Part shown: piece by piece, positions 27,060 to 35,763 of the stretch | Position numbering within the stretch: the stretch's first letter is position 1 | How the letters are laid out: every line of letters begins with the position of its first letter | Assembly: GCF_014207135.1 (NCBI RefSeq) | Contig: NZ_JACHCC010000012.1 | Span: forward strand, 1-64,000 | DNA: 64,000 nt | Source: Pedobacter cryoconitis | GTDB lineage: Bacteria; Bacteroidota; Bacteroidia; Sphingobacteriales; Sphingobacteriaceae | Direction of reading: 5' to 3' | Program-made: the position numbers and the translations under genes | Notes under the pieces: model-generated | Told to the model about the DNA's origin: nothing | The model's database searches: none | The model's input: the letters and a program-made list of their open reading frames with translations, nothing else

Positions 27060-27190
27060 GTTAGTTTTTCCTCTGGTCATCCTCAGGATGGTATCCTAAG
27101 AGGATTAGCTCGCTGTGCTCGCTGACCCCTTCAGTGCGAAGGCTTTAAACCAATAAATGCTGCTTATCGAAGATAAGCAGCATTTATGTT
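27060..27190 (+). repeat. Partial duplicate of the DNA flanking tRNA-Ser (upstream end of fic to tRNA 3' end)
   Basis: Matches 39620-39820 in order: GGTCAT.CTCAGGATGGT, CCTAAGAGGATTAGCTCGCT, CTTTAAACCAA, the AAATGCTGCTTATC hairpin and ATTTATGTTTGGCGG. A roughly 75-bp middle part present at 39.68-39.76 kb is absent here. It continues into R3, so the block is an old copy of the tRNA downstream flank joined to a tRNA 3'-end fragment. Confidence 0.85.
27155..27185 (-). terminator. Orphan copy of the tRNA-Ser terminator hairpin
   Basis: Perfect 14-bp stem (27155-27168 and 27172-27185) with GAA loop, nearly identical to the hairpin behind tRNA-Ser at 39782-39812. No gene on the minus strand reads into it except the remnant R3, so it marks the place where a tRNA 3' end once stood. 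Confidence 0.75.
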
Positions 27191-27274
27191 TGGCGGGGGA
27201 GAGGGGACTGTAATAGAACACCTTGTGGGAATTTTTATCGTTTTAGGGCAGATTTTGAATAAATAGCGAGATTT
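27187..27274 (+). repeat. Dispersed repeat R3 (type A)
   Basis: TTTGGCGGGGGAGAGGGG replaces the tRNA-Ser 3' end, then ACTG with TAATA, GAACACCTTG and the type A tail (TTTTAGGGCAGATTTTGAAT, AAATAGCGAGATTT). It is the copy whose left flank is the duplicated tRNA-Ser flank, which ties the type A repeats to that tRNA. A 40-codon frame without start follows to 27400 and was not called. Confidence 0.85.
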
Positions 27275-27374
27275 GAAGTCCCAGTTGTTACTGATGAAGA
27301 ACTTATTCCTTCTATTTTAAATAATCATTTGAAGATTCTACCAGTTGCTATTATCGACCTAATATTGCGGAGTA

Positions 27375-27779
27375 TTATAATAAATACCCGTCGATAAAAG
27401 AATAAGTCCTCCAAATAGTCATTATTAAAAGTGTTAAAAAAAGAAAGAGATAAGTCATTCTAGTTGTTTTCCTTTTACATAATCTTCCAACCAGATATAA
27501 AAGAGTAAAAGATAAAAGTGTAATAAATAATAATATAACAAATCTTCCAAAGATAAAACCAAGAATTCCCCCCTCAAGTAAACCACTGTAGCTCGCGCGT
27601 AATCCTAAAAAAGGGGTAATAGTTAAAGTAAGAAGCAAAAAGCCAAATATAAAAACAATAGCTCTAAGCGTTGGATAGATTAACTCCTTCAAAGTCTTTT
27701 CTGAAAATATCATCAATAGTTGTGTAACAATGTTGCGTTTGTAAATATAATGATTAAGGTTAGAATTCGTCTGATTCAT
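27375..27779 (-). CDS. Small integral membrane protein, unknown function
   Basis: A 134-residue protein with four predicted membrane segments (about residues 37-58, 65-85, 75-100 and 108-128) and basic loops. I recognise no family. It is the first gene to the right of repeat R3 and has no partner on its strand. Composition is AT-rich like the rest of the island. Could be a component of a lost system or an immunity-type membrane protein; neither is shown. Confidence 0.55.
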   Translation of the reverse strand: MNQTNSNLNHYIYKRNIVTQLLMIFSEKTLKELIYPTLRAIVFIFGFLLLTLTITPFLGLRASYSGLLEGGILGFIFGRFVILLFITLLSFTLLYLVGRLCKRKTTRMTYLFLFLTLLIMTIWRTYSFIDGYLL

Positions 27780-27983
27780 ATATTCAATAGGTCAAATTGC
27801 CACTTAGAACCATCATAAGGTTAGGCACTCTTCAGTAGTGTTGATAATCCAAACCGCTATTTTTAGGTCAGTTGTAAGTCGAATCTCATCCATAATTGGG
27901 TTTTATTCAACGGCACACGCATAGAAAGAAAGCCCGTATCTCGCAAAGGCGGGCCAAAACGGCAAATTAGGATTTATTGGGCA

Positions 27984-28184
27984 ATGGCCTTGAGCTATCG
28001 TGAAATGGCAAATGCTTTAAGGAAAATAAATTCAGTATATGAAATTGAAATATTGGAAGAGGTAATGGTAGCAGAAGCAAATGTTTTTCTATGCAGGTAT
28101 AAAGACAAAAGATTTAATGTTTACTTTGACATAGTTTACGGACCCGAAATAAAAGCAGTTAGCTCCATAAGCGTGGAAAATTGA
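27984..28184 (+). CDS. Small hypothetical protein
   Basis: A 66-residue protein from ATG 27984, or 59 residues from ATG 28005. It reads as a compact alpha/beta fold (MANALRKINSVYEIEILEEV, then FNVYFDIVYGPEIKAVSSIS). No known family. It sits 98 bp upstream of lipoyl-like paralogue 2 on the same strand. A small GCCCG/CGGGC stem (about 27928-27952) precedes it. Confidence 0.4.
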   Translation: MALSYREMANALRKINSVYEIEILEEVMVAEANVFLCRYKDKRFNVYFDIVYGPEIKAVSSISVEN

Positions 28185-28282
28185 AAATGATTGAGGAATT
28201 AATAGTAGCAGAAGTTGGATTAAATTAGTAACATTTGTGGGCGACTTTGTCGCAACATCTTTTGCTATAAACCATTAAAATT

Positions 28283-29092
28283 ATGCAAGATTATAATCAA
28301 CTCACTGCTCATTTAGTTCCCTATTTCAAAGACGAAGCACGGAAAGCCTTTGCGCCGATCTGTAGTAGTTTCGGTTTACAGGAAGAGGATGTTATCCTAA
28401 GAGATATAGATAATCGGTTTCAGATAACGTTTTCGAATAGTAAAATCCGGATCGTGATAGAAGGTAGAAACTGGGGTATGAATACAAATATTTATTTGCA
28501 GATTAATACTAGGGATAGTGATCGTTATAGTATCGAGGAATTGATAAACGAACGAAAACCTGAAATACCAATTGCTGGTGGTCAGATTGATCAACTTTAC
28601 GCATATGCTGATTACCTGATGAAATATGCTACTGATATTCTAGAAGGCGATACTACCTTTTTTAGTCAGCAGGAAGCAATGAGAAAGCAAGAAAAAGAAA
28701 ACGCAAGGATAGCCATGGAAGCCGAAGCAACCAGAAAAATTTCTGAAGGGTATTTGAAAATTGATCCGCCCTTTGGGGCACCTGTTTGGCGAAAACCTCG
28801 TCCATTGTTGTCACCATATAGTATTATAAAAGATAAATTTCCAAATAGCGTTGGTGTAGTATTTGAAGACGATTTAGCATGTTTCGAACAATATGAAGCC
28901 TTCATTACCAATTGGAAAATAGAATTGGGCGAGATTGTTATAAAAGATGAAGTAATTTGTGAGATAAGTACTGACAAAGTTTGGGCAGAAATTGTGGCTC
29001 CCCAGACGGGTCGGCTTATATGGTTACTGGAAGAAGGTATTGTATTTAAATTTCCTGGTTCTATTGCGTTACTTGATCCTGTTAATAAATAA
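28283..29092 (+). CDS. Protein with C-terminal lipoyl/biotinyl-like domain (paralogue 2)
   Basis: A 269-residue paralogue of the protein at 23505, aligning without gaps over about 260 residues. The C-terminal third and its DNA are nearly identical (28880-29060 against 24105-24285), while the middle (residues 60-130) has diverged more. The putative modified lysine K232 (EISTDKVWAEIVAP) and the closing strand are kept. The fast-changing middle with conserved ends suggests diversification of a recognition part (inference). No E1/E3 dehydrogenase, carboxylase or ligase gene is near. Confidence 0.8.
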   Translation: MQDYNQLTAHLVPYFKDEARKAFAPICSSFGLQEEDVILRDIDNRFQITFSNSKIRIVIEGRNWGMNTNIYLQINTRDSDRYSIEELINERKPEIPIAGGQIDQLYAYADYLMKYATDILEGDTTFFSQQEAMRKQEKENARIAMEAEATRKISEGYLKIDPPFGAPVWRKPRPLLSPYSIIKDKFPNSVGVVFEDDLACFEQYEAFITNWKIELGEIVIKDEVICEISTDKVWAEIVAPQTGRLIWLLEEGIVFKFPGSIALLDPVNK

Positions 29093-29483
29093 TAATAGTG
29101 CCTTTATTCTTCTCACTAACTTCTAAACCGAGTAGTCAAGTCTCTATATAAACTTTCAACATATATCGCCGAACAACCTCTTTCCATTGCATAGTTTCGT
29201 CGCCCATAAATCCCAAATATTGCTACTAAGTGGTGATTGACTGCGATTTATAGCGAGCAGAATTTCTTCTTGTCAACTTTCTATGTCATCATCTAGTACT
29301 GTTCATAATTACTGTCCATTCTGACAGAAACGCTGGAGCCTAGGTATACAATATAGACAGAATTTCAAATAACAAATGTAAAAACAAAAGCCTTAATACG
29401 ATCTGCAACAACCAGGTTTAAAGCAGTCGGGGGGATGAAAAGCTCTTTAAGGAAAATTGCTAGTACAGTATTTCATTTTTAAC
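29093..29483. other. Gene-free stretch, 391 bp
   Basis: Stop codons interrupt all six frames and I find no RNA gene or repeat R copy. One short minus-strand run (YGRRNYAMERGCSAIYVESL, near 29205) looks protein-like but is bounded by stops and matches nothing I know. A weak CTGTC/GACAG inverted repeat lies near 29309. Confidence 0.4.
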
Positions 29484-30071
29484 CTATTCCAATTGGTACA
29501 AATTTAATACACCAGGTTCAATTTTTAAATCGGGTCTAAAGTATAATATACCTGTTACGAAATGGCGGGTAAGCTGGTTACTGTTGGTGATAACAACGTC
29601 CGAATCAAAAGCAGGGTCTTTTCTCAGGAGCCTACCAGATTCAGAATCCAAAACATAAAAGTTTAGTATGAAAGGACCCTCCTCTCCAAGCTCGCTCAAA
29701 AATACATCATATTTTTCATTCTGCGGACGGATTTTCAAATCATCGTAATTTAATGTTTTAATCAGTTCTATGTCGTTGTAATAATTAATACCTTTTTTAT
29801 CTACCGTTATTTTGGTGACATTACTTTTCGTTTTTTTTCGCTCCGTTACCATCAGCCATCCAAAAAACCACACCAGCGGTAAGGACAGTACAAGTATTCC
29901 TATTTTTAAACTGATTGAACTATGTCTTGAATTAAAAACGACTATCGTTGATACTATCAAAGCAATGGGTACATATACAGACATCAGCCACCCAAATCCT
30001 TTGATGAACGAAGTGAAAACGTGGGAATGCCTGGATGTTATTTCGGGGAAATTGTTTTTAGTAAATGTCAT
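29484..30071 (-). CDS. Two-TM membrane protein, unknown function
   Basis: A 195-residue protein with two membrane helices (about residues 24-45 and 56-75) followed by a cytoplasmic beta-rich domain (residues 85-195: ITVDKKGINYYNDIELIKTL, LLRKDPAFDSDVVIT). The layout resembles small PH-like or YcxB-like membrane proteins, but no motif decides it. It is the last gene before repeat R4. The start ATG at 30071 is the only reasonable one. Confidence 0.6.
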   Translation of the reverse strand: MTFTKNNFPEITSRHSHVFTSFIKGFGWLMSVYVPIALIVSTIVVFNSRHSSISLKIGILVLSLPLVWFFGWLMVTERKKTKSNVTKITVDKKGINYYNDIELIKTLNYDDLKIRPQNEKYDVFLSELGEEGPFILNFYVLDSESGRLLRKDPAFDSDVVITNSNQLTRHFVTGILYFRPDLKIEPGVLNLYQLE

Positions 30072-30216
30072 TTTTAAATTATGTACCTGTGCAATGTGGT
30101 AGTATTTGATTTTATGTAAATTTAAAAAGATACTACTAATAACACAGATCTGCCCAATCTAGCGCAAGTCTCAGCGCTTGGTCTGGGATTCCGCTAAAAG
30201 ACCCTCTACTGTACTA

Positions 30217-30356
30217 GCTACTTCTTTGTAATTCTTACAAATACTTATTTTTAGGTAGTACCCAGGTGGTTGGCAATATCGGGGGAGAGGGGATTCTAAT
30301 AGAACACCTTGAAAGGATTTTTGATATTTTAAGGCAGATTTTGGATAAATAGTCAA
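30217..30356 (+). repeat. Dispersed repeat R4 (type A, long left arm)
   Basis: The left arm (TAGCTACTTCTTTGTAATTC, TTACAAATACTT, GGTAGTACCCAGGTGGTTGG) is shared with R7 and in part R6. Then come GGGGGAGAGGGGATTC, TAATA, GAACACC and the type A tail (TTTTAAGGCAGATTTTGGAT, AAATAGT). It sits directly behind the stop of the glycosyltransferase gene. Confidence 0.85.
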
Positions 30357-30370
30357 GCTCATTCCTAAAT

Positions 30371-31888
30371 TTACTCAAAAACTCTTTTCTCAAAGAGAAC
30401 TTTTAACTCATCAAAACTTTGTTTAGGGCTTTTGCAGATATAAATAGTTTGAAATACGTCTTTATTGAAAGATGCATAAGGATTATAGACCTTCTTTACT
30501 GCAACAACGGAGTTGAAATAGGACTCAAAGAAATCAATAGTTGCTTCGCCGTTTGTAAAGCCTATAACTGTTTCTGGAATTTTTCCTCCGGGGGCCCATA
30601 AGTAAAAACTACCATGATAAGAGAAAGCTTTTGGTAAACCATACATGCTGCCAAATAGATTTACAGCACCAGCCTGACTATAATGTTTGCCCCAAATTAA
30701 ACAATCCTTCTGTTCTTTAGCAGGCAAACTATCATAAACAGCCTTAATGGCCGACATTGTTTTTACCCATTTACTTTTCGTGTAATATTCATCAGGTATC
30801 CCATACCTGTTTTCTTCTTTCTTCAACTTGTAAACACGGATGAAACTGTTTAATGGCAATATCATTAATCCCCATGGCAGCAGGAATAGCCCTGTCAAAA
30901 TAAACAGCGTACTAACAGGATATAATAACCACCTTCGCCAGGCCAGTACCGTTTGTTCGAACCAGATACTGCCAAATATGATCAAAAATATGATCTCTGA
31001 AAAAAAGTAGTAATGCTTGCCTTTTGCCAGTGCCAGAAACAATATTGACAATGTGATGTAAACGGCTAGAGGCCGATAGGTTGCTTTAGACTTATTATTA
31101 AACATAAAAAAACAGCCAGGTAACCATATTAATAGAGTTACTGGGTTAAGGTCAATTATTAATTGGCCTAAAACGCCACTGACACTCAACTTATCCAGTT
31201 GCGTTTCATATAGGCGCGAAAACATTTGGAACATAGGGAAACTATGTATATACTGCCACCAAAGGTTAGGCGCCACAATAACAAGGAAGATTAAAGCGAA
31301 TTTCCAGGATTGCTTGCTTAACAATATCTTTTGCGTGTTTTTAAAAAAGAAAAGACTGCAAATCCCCGCTATAAAAAACACGATATCGTACTTGGTTAAA
31401 AAACCAAATGCAAAAGCAACAGTTAAGTAGAATAAATTTTTGTTATTTGACTCTTTTACAAATCTTACCAGCAGGTAAAAAGATAGTACCCAAAAAAGTT
31501 CGCTGAATACAACTGGCTGAAATAATTGGTGTGATCTGTCAAACCCAGGCGAGACCATAATACAAAGTAGCGCGATAAAGACTGCTTTCGATTTTCCAGC
31601 CAATTCTACTATAGTTAATCCAATTAGAATCAAAATTAGTAAAGTGGCAATATGAGCAAAAATATGGTGTATAAATACCGAAGTTGATCCAAATTGATTT
31701 TGTATCCATGCCAGCCACCCAATTACTGGCGGGAACTCCATATAGCCAAAGGCAGGATAGTTACCAGTTGTGATGTGCAGCAATTCATCTCCGTGAAATC
31801 CTGAATTATAATCAGCGATTAAGTGCAGGATCAAATTTATCACGCAAAATAGTGTGATAATTAATGTTGTGTTTTGTGTGTTTTTCAT
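30371..31888 (-). CDS. Glycosyltransferase family 39 (ArnT/PMT-like) membrane protein
   Basis: A 505-residue polytopic protein with about ten membrane segments. The catalytic acidic pair of GT39/GT83 enzymes is in the first outer loop (FHGDELLH, D34-E35), followed by PPVIGWLAWIQNQFG, and a C-terminal soluble domain from about residue 370. Such enzymes move a sugar from a polyprenyl-phosphate donor to lipid, protein or glycan on the outer face of the inner membrane. It is flanked by R4 and a LytTR gene on the same strand, and the acceptor is unknown. Confidence 0.85.
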   Translation of the reverse strand: MKNTQNTTLIITLFCVINLILHLIADYNSGFHGDELLHITTGNYPAFGYMEFPPVIGWLAWIQNQFGSTSVFIHHIFAHIATLLILILIGLTIVELAGKSKAVFIALLCIMVSPGFDRSHQLFQPVVFSELFWVLSFYLLVRFVKESNNKNLFYLTVAFAFGFLTKYDIVFFIAGICSLFFFKNTQKILLSKQSWKFALIFLVIVAPNLWWQYIHSFPMFQMFSRLYETQLDKLSVSGVLGQLIIDLNPVTLLIWLPGCFFMFNNKSKATYRPLAVYITLSILFLALAKGKHYYFFSEIIFLIIFGSIWFEQTVLAWRRWLLYPVSTLFILTGLFLLPWGLMILPLNSFIRVYKLKKEENRYGIPDEYYTKSKWVKTMSAIKAVYDSLPAKEQKDCLIWGKHYSQAGAVNLFGSMYGLPKAFSYHGSFYLWAPGGKIPETVIGFTNGEATIDFFESYFNSVVAVKKVYNPYASFNKDVFQTIYICKSPKQSFDELKVLFEKRVFE

Positions 31889-32019
31889 GATTTTATTGAG
31901 AAAACCAAAGCCTCAGGAATAACTGCTGCATTGACTCTTCAAAAATACATGAACTCATAGACTATGCTAAAAGGTTGTGATGAGTAACTACGTTTTGTGA
32001 TAAATGACAAGGATGATAA

Positions 32020-32928
32020 CTAACAGGCTAAATTGGGTTCTTGCTGGTAGATCTGATCAAACACATTTAAGTATGCCCGTGAGACAGGTACTTTGTCTTC
32101 CGTGTTATTAAATGAGATTAAATATCCCTGTGAATTACCTGAAATCTTTACTACCTGTTGAATATTCAATATATACGAGCGATGACAACGTAATAAATTA
32201 GGATAGACAGTAAGTTGTGTTTCCAATTGTTTTAAGGAGATTCTTTTAAGTTCAGTTTTTAAAAAACCATCTTTGACGGTTGTTAAGGAAATATAATTTC
32301 CTTCTGCTTTGGCAAATAACAGGTCATTGGCTTTGAAATAGAAATCATCAATCCTAACGTGCGCTTTAATAAATATTGAAGGTACAGTTAAATACTGCTT
32401 TAAAGGTTCTTGAGTAACCGCATCAGTATGATAATTGGGAGATTTATCAATTGTGGAGTTAATATAAAGCTTAGTAAAAATTAAATAAAAGCAGAACACT
32501 AAGCCTGCTAAATAAGCATTTCGTATTTCTTCCCATAAATAGCGCCATGAAATGTTGTCTGGATTAGTATAGATCACATTCCGTAATAAAAAGCCTGATA
32601 AGCCTATAATCAAAAATACAATTGCTGCATGAAAAAATTCCTTTTTTAATGTCCAGTTATTTATCTGATTTCTTTTTCTGAAACGGGTAAGTGTACTAAA
32701 ATATAAGTAAACGATCAATGCGGGAGATAGTGCATGTAAGCAGCAGATGGTTAAGTAATTTAATTCTTGTTCTGTCACATTTACAGTAAACGGCTTAAAT
32801 AAGTAGAGGGTGACAAAAATTAATAAAAATTGGATCAACACAATTTTTGACAAGTGTTTCGATTGATATCTTAGCGGATAATCAATCTTATTATTGAAAA
32901 GTTGCATGCCAAAATTTATAAATTTCAT
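32020..32928 (-). CDS. Membrane-bound LytTR-family DNA-binding protein
   Basis: A 302-residue protein with four membrane helices in the first ~165 residues and a LytTR DNA-binding domain at about 195-295 (DDFYFKANDLLFAKAEGNYI, LLRCHRSYILNIQQVVKIS, KVPVSRAYLNVF). There is no receiver domain, so signal input must come through the membrane part or by itself. This type is frequent in Bacteroidota. It shares a strand with the glycosyltransferase, with a 131-bp gap, inside the block bounded by R4 and R5. Confidence 0.85.
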   Translation of the reverse strand: MKFINFGMQLFNNKIDYPLRYQSKHLSKIVLIQFLLIFVTLYLFKPFTVNVTEQELNYLTICCLHALSPALIVYLYFSTLTRFRKRNQINNWTLKKEFFHAAIVFLIIGLSGFLLRNVIYTNPDNISWRYLWEEIRNAYLAGLVFCFYLIFTKLYINSTIDKSPNYHTDAVTQEPLKQYLTVPSIFIKAHVRIDDFYFKANDLLFAKAEGNYISLTTVKDGFLKTELKRISLKQLETQLTVYPNLLRCHRSYILNIQQVVKISGNSQGYLISFNNTEDKVPVSRAYLNVFDQIYQQEPNLAC

Positions 32929-33127
32929 AATCTGTGATGCGAATGAATTTACTTTTAAGTATCTGTAGAGTCTAGGGAAACAATTCTAGCTAGCCTGAAA
33001 ATGCATACTTTAAGTTATCACACTTTAAAGCATGAACAAATCTAAAAACTTTAACAGATAACCTATCATTAGTTATATAGAACACTTACGATCAGTGAAT
33101 ATTTACTAGCTAAATTGAATTCCATTT

Positions 33128-33210
33128 TGGGGGAGAGGGGATTCTAATAGAACACGTGGAAGGTTTTTTTAGTGTTTTAAGGCAGATTTTGAATAAATAA
33201 TGAGACTTTT
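33128..33210 (+). repeat. Dispersed repeat R5 (type A)
   Basis: GGGGGAGAGGGGATTC, TAATA, GAACACG, then GTGTTTTAAGGCAGATTTTG and AATAAATAATGAGACTTTT. The only core difference from the others is CACG instead of CACC. It separates the LytTR gene from the decayed SDR gene. Confidence 0.85.
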
Positions 33211-33309
33211 ATTTATATACCAGTTAACCTTCCTCAATATTTTATTGCTGATTCCTTAGCATCTAATATTCACTGGCATGAGTTTGAACTCGTGCCAGTG
33301 AATAAGAAA

Positions 33310-33661
33310 TTACTTAGCTAAGTAGGTCATGCCACCATCAACAGGAAGTTCGGAGCCAAGCAGGAAAGAAGAATCTTCAGAAGCAAGGAAAACTGCTGTT
33401 TCACCAATATCTGATGGCTGCCCGATCCTGCCTATCGGCATTACACCTGCAAACTGTGTTTTCACAGCTTCAATTTGTTCAGCAGGAACGGAACTTATCA
33501 AATGCAGGTGTGTCTGTAGTACCCGGAGTTATTACATTTACCCTGATTTTTCTTTCTAGCAAGTTGTTTGAAAAGCTTTTCGCCAAAAAGATCACGGCAG
33601 CTTTTGCAGCGCCGTAAAGCCCAAACGATGGATATGCCCGATGTGCGGCATTTGTCCAGGG
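33310..33661 (-). pseudogene. SDR oxidoreductase remnant (N-terminus lost, frameshifted)
   Basis: The minus strand encodes the C-terminal half of a short-chain dehydrogenase in two frames. The first is AAHRAYPSFGLYGAAKAAVI with the YxxxK active site, then RVNVITPGTTDTPAFDK (about 33661-33505). After a frameshift near 33500 it continues VPAEQIEAVKTQFAGVMPIG to GSELPVDGGMTYLAK and the stop. The Rossmann nucleotide-binding half is missing; its place is taken by an aldo/keto reductase fragment on the other strand. Confidence 0.85.
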
Positions 33662-33669
33662 CAGAAATA

Positions 33670-33898
33670 ATTTTTTAATCAGGAACTTTTAGTAGTGCTC
33701 TCAAGCAAATATAACAAGAGTATCGCTCAGGTGGTTCTACGATGGTTAATCCAAAAAGAAGTCGTGGTTATTCCGAAATCAGCACATATGAAAAGGATAA
33801 ATGAAAATTTCAATGTATTTGACTTTGAGTTGTCTGCCGATGATCTGACAGCCATCAAATCGTTAGCTAAAGGTAGCGGACTAATTTATAGTGTTTAA
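33670..33898 (+). pseudogene. Aldo/keto reductase remnant (C-terminal fragment)
   Basis: About 75 codons matching only the end of an aldo/keto reductase: LSSKYNKSIAQVVLRWLIQK, VVVIPKSAHMKRINENFNVF, DFELSADDLTAIKSL. The catalytic barrel with the D-Y-K-H tetrad is gone. It meets the SDR remnant head to tail at about 33665, which marks a deletion or recombination junction. It differs from the intact AKR that starts at 34017. Confidence 0.85.
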
Positions 33899-34016
33899 AA
33901 AACGTTTGAAAATCTGACTACAACAATTACCAATCCAACTACTTTTTATAGCGCGACAATCAAGAATTTTGTACTTGAAATTTAAGTCAGTTTTAGAAAT
34001 AATTAAATAAAGAATT

Positions 34017-34994
34017 ATGCAAAAGAGAAAATTAGGAAATAGCGGATTAGAAGTTTCCGCATTAGGCTTTGGCTGTATGGGTTTAAACTTTTTGGATGGC
34101 AAAGCTCTTGATAAAAAAGATGCCATCACACTACTATGCAACGCAGTTGAAAGAGGTATTACATTTTTTGATACCGCAGAAGCCTACGGACCTTACACCA
34201 ATGAAGAAATTGTTGGCGAGGCATTACAGCCCTATAGAAAAGACGTAGTAATCGCCACAAAATTTGGTTGTAAGGATGCTAGACCAGCAGTAGGTTTAGA
34301 CAGCAGACCCGAAACCATCAGAGCAGTAACCGAAGCATCTCTAAAAAGATTAAAGACAGATTACATCGATTTGTTGTATCAGCACAGAGTTGACCCTAAT
34401 GTTCCGATAGAAGATGTTGCAGGAACAGTGAAAGACCTGATACAAGAGGGCAAAGTAAAATATTTTGGTTTATCGGAAGCAAGTGTTACAACTATTCGAA
34501 GAGCACATTCAATTCAACCTGTAACAGCATTACAAAGCGAATACTCTTTGTTTTGGCGTGAGCCAGAAAATGAAATCATACCAGCCTTGGAAGAGTTAGG
34601 AATTGGTTTCGTTCCCTTCAGTCCTTTGGGCAAAGGCTTCCTCACAGGTATAATAAACAAAAAATTAGAGGATATCGACCGTAGAAACATTATTCCTCGT
34701 TTCAGCGAAGAAAATATAAAGGCTAATCTGGTTTTAGTGGACGCACTTTCTGAGATTGCTAAACAAAAAAATGTTACGGCCGGACAATTAGCATTGGCCT
34801 GGCTCTTAGCTCAAAAGCCTTGGATAGCACCAATCCCCGGGACTACAAAACTGCATCGTTTAGAGGAAAACATTGGTAGTATAAATATAGTATTAACAGC
34901 CGATGAACTTGCAAAAATTGACACAACAGTAAATGGAATTACACTTGTGGGCGACCGTTATCCCGAATTTTTAGAAAAACAAATAGACAAATAA
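34017..34994 (+). CDS. Aldo/keto reductase
   Basis: A 325-residue NADPH-dependent oxidoreductase with the full catalytic tetrad: D52 and Y57 in FDTAEAYGPY, K82 in ATKFG, H123 in LLYQHRVDP. The family reduces aldehydes and ketones in the cytoplasm. It begins a three-gene operon with an SDR gene (12-bp gap) and an AraC regulator. Its start (MQKRKLGNSGLEVSALGFGC) is the standard one. The set recalls inducible aldehyde or quinone detoxification modules in Bacteroidota; that is an inference. Confidence 0.93.
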   Translation: MQKRKLGNSGLEVSALGFGCMGLNFLDGKALDKKDAITLLCNAVERGITFFDTAEAYGPYTNEEIVGEALQPYRKDVVIATKFGCKDARPAVGLDSRPETIRAVTEASLKRLKTDYIDLLYQHRVDPNVPIEDVAGTVKDLIQEGKVKYFGLSEASVTTIRRAHSIQPVTALQSEYSLFWREPENEIIPALEELGIGFVPFSPLGKGFLTGIINKKLEDIDRRNIIPRFSEENIKANLVLVDALSEIAKQKNVTAGQLALAWLLAQKPWIAPIPGTTKLHRLEENIGSINIVLTADELAKIDTTVNGITLVGDRYPEFLEKQIDK

Positions 34995-35006
34995 AAATGA
35001 ACAGCA

Positions 35007-35744
35007 ATGCAAAATATTAAAGGGAAAGTTGTAGCCATTACAGGTGCAAGCAGTGGAATGGGTAAAGCCATTGCAATAGAATTAGCAAAAAACGGTGCCA
35101 GGGTTGTTTTGGGTGCAAGACGAACAGAACAATTGCAACAACTTGTTGAAGAAGTTAAAAGCAAAGGTGGTGAAGCCACCTTTGCTCAAATTGATGTAAA
35201 GGATAAAGCCGATCTAGTTAGGTTGGTAAATACAGCAGTTGAGCAATATGGAAAATTGGATGCCATTGTAAATAACGCAGGTGTCAGTCAATTAAGCCGC
35301 ATTGACGAATTGGATATTGACGGTTGGGAAGAAATGATCGACATTAACCTAAAAGGCGTTTTGTATGGGATGGCTGCTGCAATTCCTATTTTCAAAGAAC
35401 AACGATCGGGACATATCATCAATATCATTTCAACGGCAGGAATTAAGATTGTGTCCATGCAGGGCGTTTATGCAGGAACTAAAAATGCCATTCGCACGAT
35501 TGCAGAGGCGTTTCGTCAAGAGTCAGATGGAAACATACGCATTACAGGCATTTCGCCGGGATTTGTGAAAACAGATTTTGCAAACAACATAAAAAACGAA
35601 GAAATGAAAACAACTATTCAAAAAGGAATGGAACAGATTGCCATAGATCCCATAGCCATTGCCAATGCTGTAATTTATGCAATAAGCCAACCTAACGATG
35701 TTGAAATTGGCGATATTGTTATTCGTCCGTCAAAACAAAATTGA
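35007..35744 (+). CDS. Short-chain dehydrogenase/reductase (classical SDR)
   Basis: A 245-residue classical SDR: cofactor motif TGASSGMG at residues 12-19, NNAG at 89-92, catalytic S142, Y155 and K159 (YAGTK). It is complete, unlike the SDR remnant 1.4 kb to the left. The R-rich loop after strand 2 (GARRTEQ) points to NADPH preference. It lies 12 bp after the AKR and 19 bp before the AraC gene, so the three are cotranscribed. Confidence 0.93.
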   Translation: MQNIKGKVVAITGASSGMGKAIAIELAKNGARVVLGARRTEQLQQLVEEVKSKGGEATFAQIDVKDKADLVRLVNTAVEQYGKLDAIVNNAGVSQLSRIDELDIDGWEEMIDINLKGVLYGMAAAIPIFKEQRSGHIINIISTAGIKIVSMQGVYAGTKNAIRTIAEAFRQESDGNIRITGISPGFVKTDFANNIKNEEMKTTIQKGMEQIAIDPIAIANAVIYAISQPNDVEIGDIVIRPSKQN

Positions 35745-35763
35745 TTAAATTCGTAAACGAAAA

